DNA of 9,027 bases from JAJYTL01 sp046705265. GTDB lineage: Bacteria; Pseudomonadota; Alphaproteobacteria; Ferrovibrionales; Ferrovibrionaceae. Location: assembly GCA_046705265.1 (NCBI GenBank), contig JBJKQL010000155.1:1-9027 (forward strand), in the 5' to 3' direction. Each line of letters starts with the position of its first letter. Position 1 is the first letter of the stretch. Positions 5,956 through 9,027 of the stretch are shown here, in pieces. The notes beneath the pieces are model-generated. The model saw only the letters and a program-made list of their open reading frames with translations, was not told the DNA's origin and did no database searches. The translations under genes were made by a program, and so were the position numbers.

Positions 5956-6903
5956 TTACACCACGTTATCCGGCCGAAGCTCGCAAAGCCGCGCCACGCT
6001 CGCGGTTTCAAGCTGGATCGTCGCGTGGCCGATGCCGAAGCGCCGCCGCACCTCGGCCGAAACCTCGGGCACCAGGGCTTCGTTGTTGAAGCCCTCGGCG
6101 CAGACGAGATGAACGGTCAAGGCCGCGTCGGTGGTGCTGAGGCCCCAGATGTGAAGATCATGCACCTGCACCACGCCGCGAAGCTGCGTGAGATAGGCCT
6201 CCACCGCCGCGGGGTCGATGCCGGGCGGCACCGCGTCGAGCGAGAGCTGCAAGGCCTCGCGCAACAGCCGCCAGGTACCGACCACGATCACCGCGCTCAC
6301 GATGAGGCTCGCCGCCGGGTCGAGCCATTGCCAGCCGGTGAGAAGAATCAGGCCGCCGGCGATGACGACGCCGAACGCCACCAGTGCGTCGGAGGCCATG
6401 TGCCAGAACGCGCCGCGGATGTTGAGATCGTGGCGCCGGCCGGCCATGAACAACAGCGCGGTCGCGCCGTTCACCGCGATGCCGGCGCCGGCGACGATCA
6501 TCATCGTCGCGCCGCCCGTGAGCTCGGGCGTCGTCAGCCGCTGCACCGCCTCCCAGCCGATGCCGCCGGTGATGACGAGAAGCGCGACGGCGTTGGCAAG
6601 CGCGGCGAGAACCGTGCTGCGCCCCAAGCCATAGGTGAAGCGGGTGGTGGGCTCGCGGCCAACCAGGAGCGCCGCGGTGCCGACGGCGACAAGGCCCAAG
6701 ACATCGCCGAGGTTATGGCCGGCGTCGGCCAAAAGCGCGAGCGAATGCGCGGCGATGCCGAAGAACGCCTCCACCGCAACATAGATCAGGTTCAGCGCGA
6801 TGCCGATCATGAAGGCGCGGCCGAGCGTAGGGCTCAACGCCCGGCCATGGGCGTGGCCAAGCCCGTGGCTGTGGCTGTGATCGTGGTGGTGGTGAGCGGA
6901 CAT
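5956..6903 (-). CDS. Cation diffusion facilitator (CDF) metal efflux transporter, CzcD-like
   Basis: This 315-residue inner-membrane protein exports divalent metal ions, typically Zn2+ and sometimes Co2+ or Cd2+, in exchange for protons. The N-terminus is a cytoplasmic His-rich stretch (HHHHDHSHSHG at 4-14), as in CzcD/ZnT proteins. Six hydrophobic segments follow. Segment 2 contains DAGHNLGD (H63, D67) and segment 5 contains FWHMASDALV (H168, D172), the paired H-x3-D sites that form the transport metal centre. The C-terminal soluble domain has VQVHDLHIWGLS, the CDF dimerisation fold. I chose ATG 6901-6903 because AGGA stands 9 bases upstream and it starts directly at the His-rich tail. ATG 6934-6936 would add 11 residues. 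An AT-rich upstream region with a 12-bp palindrome may hold its promoter. The metal cannot be told from sequence. Confidence 0.93.
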   Translation of the reverse strand: MSAHHHHDHSHSHGLGHAHGRALSPTLGRAFMIGIALNLIYVAVEAFFGIAAHSLALLADAGHNLGDVLGLVAVGTAALLVGREPTTRFTYGLGRSTVLAALANAVALLVITGGIGWEAVQRLTTPELTGGATMMIVAGAGIAVNGATALLFMAGRRHDLNIRGAFWHMASDALVAFGVVIAGGLILLTGWQWLDPAASLIVSAVIVVGTWRLLREALQLSLDAVPPGIDPAAVEAYLTQLRGVVQVHDLHIWGLSTTDAALTVHLVCAEGFNNEALVPEVSAEVRRRFGIGHATIQLETASVARLCELRPDNVV

Positions 6904-7032
6904 TGGCGCAGTTCCTAGCGCGACAACCTTTCCCACATCATAGCCATCATATAATCATATGTACAGCTATTCATATATATGACACGGCAACAGCTTGCCT
7001 TCCGCGCCGCCGCCGGCACCCGCCGTCTTTCA
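6904..7032 (-). promoter_or_regulatory. AT-rich upstream region of the CDF exporter with a 12-bp palindrome
   Basis: The gap between purH and the CDF gene is strikingly AT-rich for this genome around 6940-6982. It contains the perfect palindrome TCATATATATGA (6971-6982) and, overlapping it, TATTCATAT, which resembles half-sites of ArsR/SmtB metal sensors. This could be a metal-responsive operator and promoter for the exporter. No clean -35/-10 pair could be assigned and no regulator gene is adjacent. A small GGCAA/TTGCC hairpin (6986-6999) lies just after purH without a T run, so it is a weak terminator candidate. Confidence 0.4.
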
Positions 7033-8622
7033 TTAATGCCGGAAGTGGCGCATACCGGTGAAGACCATGGCGAGCCCGGCCTCGTCGGCTGCGGCGATCA
7101 CTTCCTTGTCGCGCATCGAGCCGCCTGGCTGGATCACCGCCGTGGCGCCGCCGACCGCCGCCGCCAGCAGGCCATCCGGAAACGGGAAGAAGGCATCCGA
7201 TGCCGCGACCGCGCCCTCGCTCCAGCGCGTCGGCTCTCCGGCCGCTTCCGCCGCATCCTCGGACTTTCGCACCGCGATGCGCGACGAATCCACCCGGCTC
7301 ATCTGCCCGGCGCCGATGCCCACGGTGGCGAGATCGCGCACGAAGACGATGGCGTTCGATTTCACGTGCTTCGCCACCGTGAAGGCGAAATGGAGATCGG
7401 CCATCTCGCGCGCCGTCGGTGCCCGTTTCGTCACCACCTGCAATTCGTTCGGCGCGCTGCGGCCGCTGTCCCGCGTCTGCAGAAGATAGCCGCCGGCCAG
7501 CGAGCGCAGCACGATGCCGGGCGCCGCCGGATCGGGCAGGCCGCCAGTGACCAGAAGCCGCAGGTTCTTTTTCCGAGCGAGAATCTGTATCGCCGCCTCG
7601 CTTGCCTCGGGCGCGATGATGACCTCGGTGAAGATCTCGGCGATCTTCGCCGCCGTCGCCGCGTCCAGGGCGCCGTTCACGGCGACGATGCCGCCATAGG
7701 CGCTCACCGGGTCGCACGCCAGCGCCTTCGCATAGGCGTCTTCAAGCGAGGCGCCGCGCGCGACGCCGCAGGGATTGGCGTGCTTGATGATGGCGACGGC
7801 GGCGCTTTCCCTGGGATCGAATTCGGCGACCAGCTCGAAGGCCGCGTCGGCATCGTTCAGGTTGTTGTAGGAAAGCGGCTTGCCCTGCACCTGGCGCGCG
7901 GTCGCGATGCCGATCCGCTTCTGCCCGCCCTTGTATAGCGCCGCCGCCTGATGTGGGTTCTCGCCATAGCGCAGCAGCTCGCCGCGCTCGGCGGCGATGA
8001 GCAGCCGCTCGGGGAAGGTCTCATCGGCCTGCGCCGCGAACCAGTTGGCGATGGCGGCGTCATAGGCGGCGGTGCGGGCGAAAGCCTTGGCCGCCATGCG
8101 GCGGCGGAAATCGGCCGTGGTGCCGCCAGCACTGGTTTTGATTTGCTCGATCAGCGCCGCGTAATCGGCGGGATCGACGATCACCGTCACCGCGTCGTGG
8201 TTCTTCGCCGCGGAGCGGATCATCGCCGGGCCGCCGATGTCGATGTTCTCGACGCAGGCGGCGATATCCTTGCCGGCCTCGACCGTCTCCTCGAAGGGAT
8301 AGAGATTGACGACCAGAAGGTCGATCTCGGCAATGCCGTGCGCCTTCATCGCCGCGCCGTGAGCGGCAACATCGCGCCGGGCCAGCAATCCGCCGTGCAC
8401 CTTGGGGTGCAAGGTCTTTACCCGGCCGTCGAGCAGTTCCGGAAAGCCGGTGTAGTCCGCGACCTCGACCGGCTTCAGCCCGGCCTCGCCAAGCGCCTTG
8501 GCGGTGCCACCGGTCGAGAGGATTTCGACGCCGCGCGCGTGCAACGCGCGCGCGAGATCAAGCAGCGCGGTCTTGTCGGAAACGGAAATCAGGGCGCGGC
8601 GGATCGGATGCGTATCGGCCAT
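7033..8622 (-). CDS. purH: Bifunctional AICAR formyltransferase / IMP cyclohydrolase
   Basis: This 529-residue cytoplasmic enzyme carries out the last two steps of de novo purine synthesis: transfer of a formyl group from 10-formyl-THF to AICAR, then ring closure of FAICAR to IMP. The N-terminal cyclohydrolase (MGS-like) domain shows STGGTA (36-41), GRVKTLHPKVHGG (66-78), NLYPF and ENIDIGGPAMIRSAAKN. The formyltransferase domain shows LRYGENPHQ (about 216-224), LSYNNLNDADAA and KHANPCG, with catalytic K280 and H281. SAYGGIVAVN, GIGAGQMSRVDS and a C-terminal FPDGLL...GGSMRDKEV block ending in GMRHFRH complete it. The length is normal and every motif is intact. GGAG stands 7 bases before ATG 8620-8622. 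The gene begins 28 bp after the stop of the CapD-like gene on the same strand, so read-through from that gene is likely. Confidence 0.98.
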   Translation of the reverse strand: MADTHPIRRALISVSDKTALLDLARALHARGVEILSTGGTAKALGEAGLKPVEVADYTGFPELLDGRVKTLHPKVHGGLLARRDVAAHGAAMKAHGIAEIDLLVVNLYPFEETVEAGKDIAACVENIDIGGPAMIRSAAKNHDAVTVIVDPADYAALIEQIKTSAGGTTADFRRRMAAKAFARTAAYDAAIANWFAAQADETFPERLLIAAERGELLRYGENPHQAAALYKGGQKRIGIATARQVQGKPLSYNNLNDADAAFELVAEFDPRESAAVAIIKHANPCGVARGASLEDAYAKALACDPVSAYGGIVAVNGALDAATAAKIAEIFTEVIIAPEASEAAIQILARKKNLRLLVTGGLPDPAAPGIVLRSLAGGYLLQTRDSGRSAPNELQVVTKRAPTAREMADLHFAFTVAKHVKSNAIVFVRDLATVGIGAGQMSRVDSSRIAVRKSEDAAEAAGEPTRWSEGAVAASDAFFPFPDGLLAAAVGGATAVIQPGGSMRDKEVIAAADEAGLAMVFTGMRHFRH

Positions 8623-8650
8623 GCGGCAACTCCAAAAAACGGACGCAGGT

Positions 8651-9027
8651 CTACCCGCCGCTCGCGGCGGCGCGCGGGCGCGGGGCGGTGAATTCGGGCA
8701 CCAGGCGATGCAGGAGCGCCCTTACGTCGTCTTCGCCACCGGCCTCGGCGGCGGCCAGCATCTGATCGACGAGCGGCGACAGGATCGCGTGATCGATCGC
8801 CGCCGGCGTCGCGCGCAACACGCCCTCGGCCTCGGTCGCGCGCGGCGTCTCTTGGCTCAGGAACAATTCCTCGTGCCGCTTCTCGCCGGGGCGAAGGCCA
8901 CTATAGACGATCTTGATGTCAGCGTCGGGGCGAAGCCCGGCGAGCCGGATCATCTGATGCGCGAGATCGCGGATCCTGACCGGCTCGCCCATGTCGAGAA
9001 CGAAGACGCCGCGGCCGTCGTCATCCG
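8651..9027 (-). CDS. CapD/FlaA1/WbpM-type nucleotide-sugar dehydratase (polysaccharide biosynthesis), C-terminal part
   Basis: The frame is open to the right edge of the window, and only about the last 125 residues are seen, ending at TAG 8651-8653. They read GRGVFVLDMGEPVRIRDLA followed by LIRLAGL-type sequence, YSGLRPGEKRHEELF and a variable tail. This is the characteristic C-terminal end of the polysaccharide biosynthesis proteins CapD, WbpM, PglF and FlaA1. These are often membrane-anchored, NAD-dependent UDP-GlcNAc 4,6-dehydratases or epimerases that supply modified sugars for capsule, O-antigen or flagellin glycosylation. The catalytic SDR domain is outside the window, so whether this is a dehydratase or an epimerase cannot be decided. 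The last 10 or so residues (PRPRAAASGG) are low-complexity and probably disordered. Confidence 0.88.
   Translation of the reverse strand, partial: DDDGRGVFVLDMGEPVRIRDLAHQMIRLAGLRPDADIKIVYSGLRPGEKRHEELFLSQETPRATEAEGVLRATPAAIDHAILSPLVDQMLAAAEAGGEDDVRALLHRLVPEFTAPRPRAAASGG

Noticed and set aside
5928..6011. Upstream ATG at 6009-6011 as the start of the OsmC protein
   Set aside because: It would overlap the end of the CDF gene, adds a basic stretch foreign to the family, and lacks the strong GGGGGA site found before 5927.
5571..6089. Continuation of the ATPase C-terminal frame past 5570 on the + strand
   Set aside because: Beyond 5570 the sequence is antisense to osmC and the peptide has no resemblance to the ATPase family. 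It is read-through after the joint.
6025..6918. Long + strand open frame opposite the CDF gene
   Set aside because: Its composition (Arg, Gly, His, Asp) is typical of the antisense of a GC-rich gene, and the opposite strand has a clear CDF protein.
6979..8691. Several + strand open frames opposite purH
   Set aside because: They are shadows of an intact purH and contain no recognisable motif.
1..9027. tRNA or rRNA genes, CRISPR arrays, riboswitches
   Set aside because: No cloverleaf, regular spaced repeat array or recognisable riboswitch core was seen on either strand.

Overview
The flanks are very GC-rich and carry alphaproteobacterial-looking housekeeping genes: rsmB, rpe, a heparinase II/III-family protein and purH. 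From general knowledge of such genomes this suggests a Rhodospirillales-like alphaproteobacterium. The species cannot be read from the sequence.

Left flank (1-2867, + strand): the 3' part of rsmB (16S rRNA m5C methyltransferase), complete rpe (ribulose-phosphate 3-epimerase), and a complete heparinase II/III-family gene whose start touches or overlaps the rpe stop. Right flank (5571-9027, all - strand): the 3' part of a CapD/FlaA1-type nucleotide-sugar dehydratase gene, complete purH, a complete cation diffusion facilitator (CDF) metal exporter, and an osmC-family gene that has lost its 3' end. The two flanks face each other.

Centre (about 2868-5570): a visibly AT-richer island that holds no intact gene but is not featureless. 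Reading through frameshifts and stops recovers two decayed genes. The first (2875-3397) is a small PD-(D/E)xK nuclease-like protein with two -1 frameshifts, both at A7 runs, and Val at the likely catalytic Asp position. The second (3479 to about 5570) is a large GHKL-type ATPase with N-box, G1 and G2 signatures and a C-terminal PD-(D/E)xK-like domain. It carries four in-frame stops, three -1 frameshifts and a 335-bp MITE-like insertion. The insertion has 13-bp terminal inverted repeats and a 5-bp TTTGG target duplication, and removing it with one duplication copy restores the reading frame exactly. The ATPase ends abruptly at about 5570, exactly where osmC also loses its 3' end, so that point is a deletion or recombination joint.

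The most interesting content is this dead two-gene cassette, a nuclease-like protein followed by a GHKL ATPase-nuclease. It looks like the relic of a horizontally acquired DNA-targeting, possibly defence, module. Its function is inference. The decay itself is read directly from the sequence.
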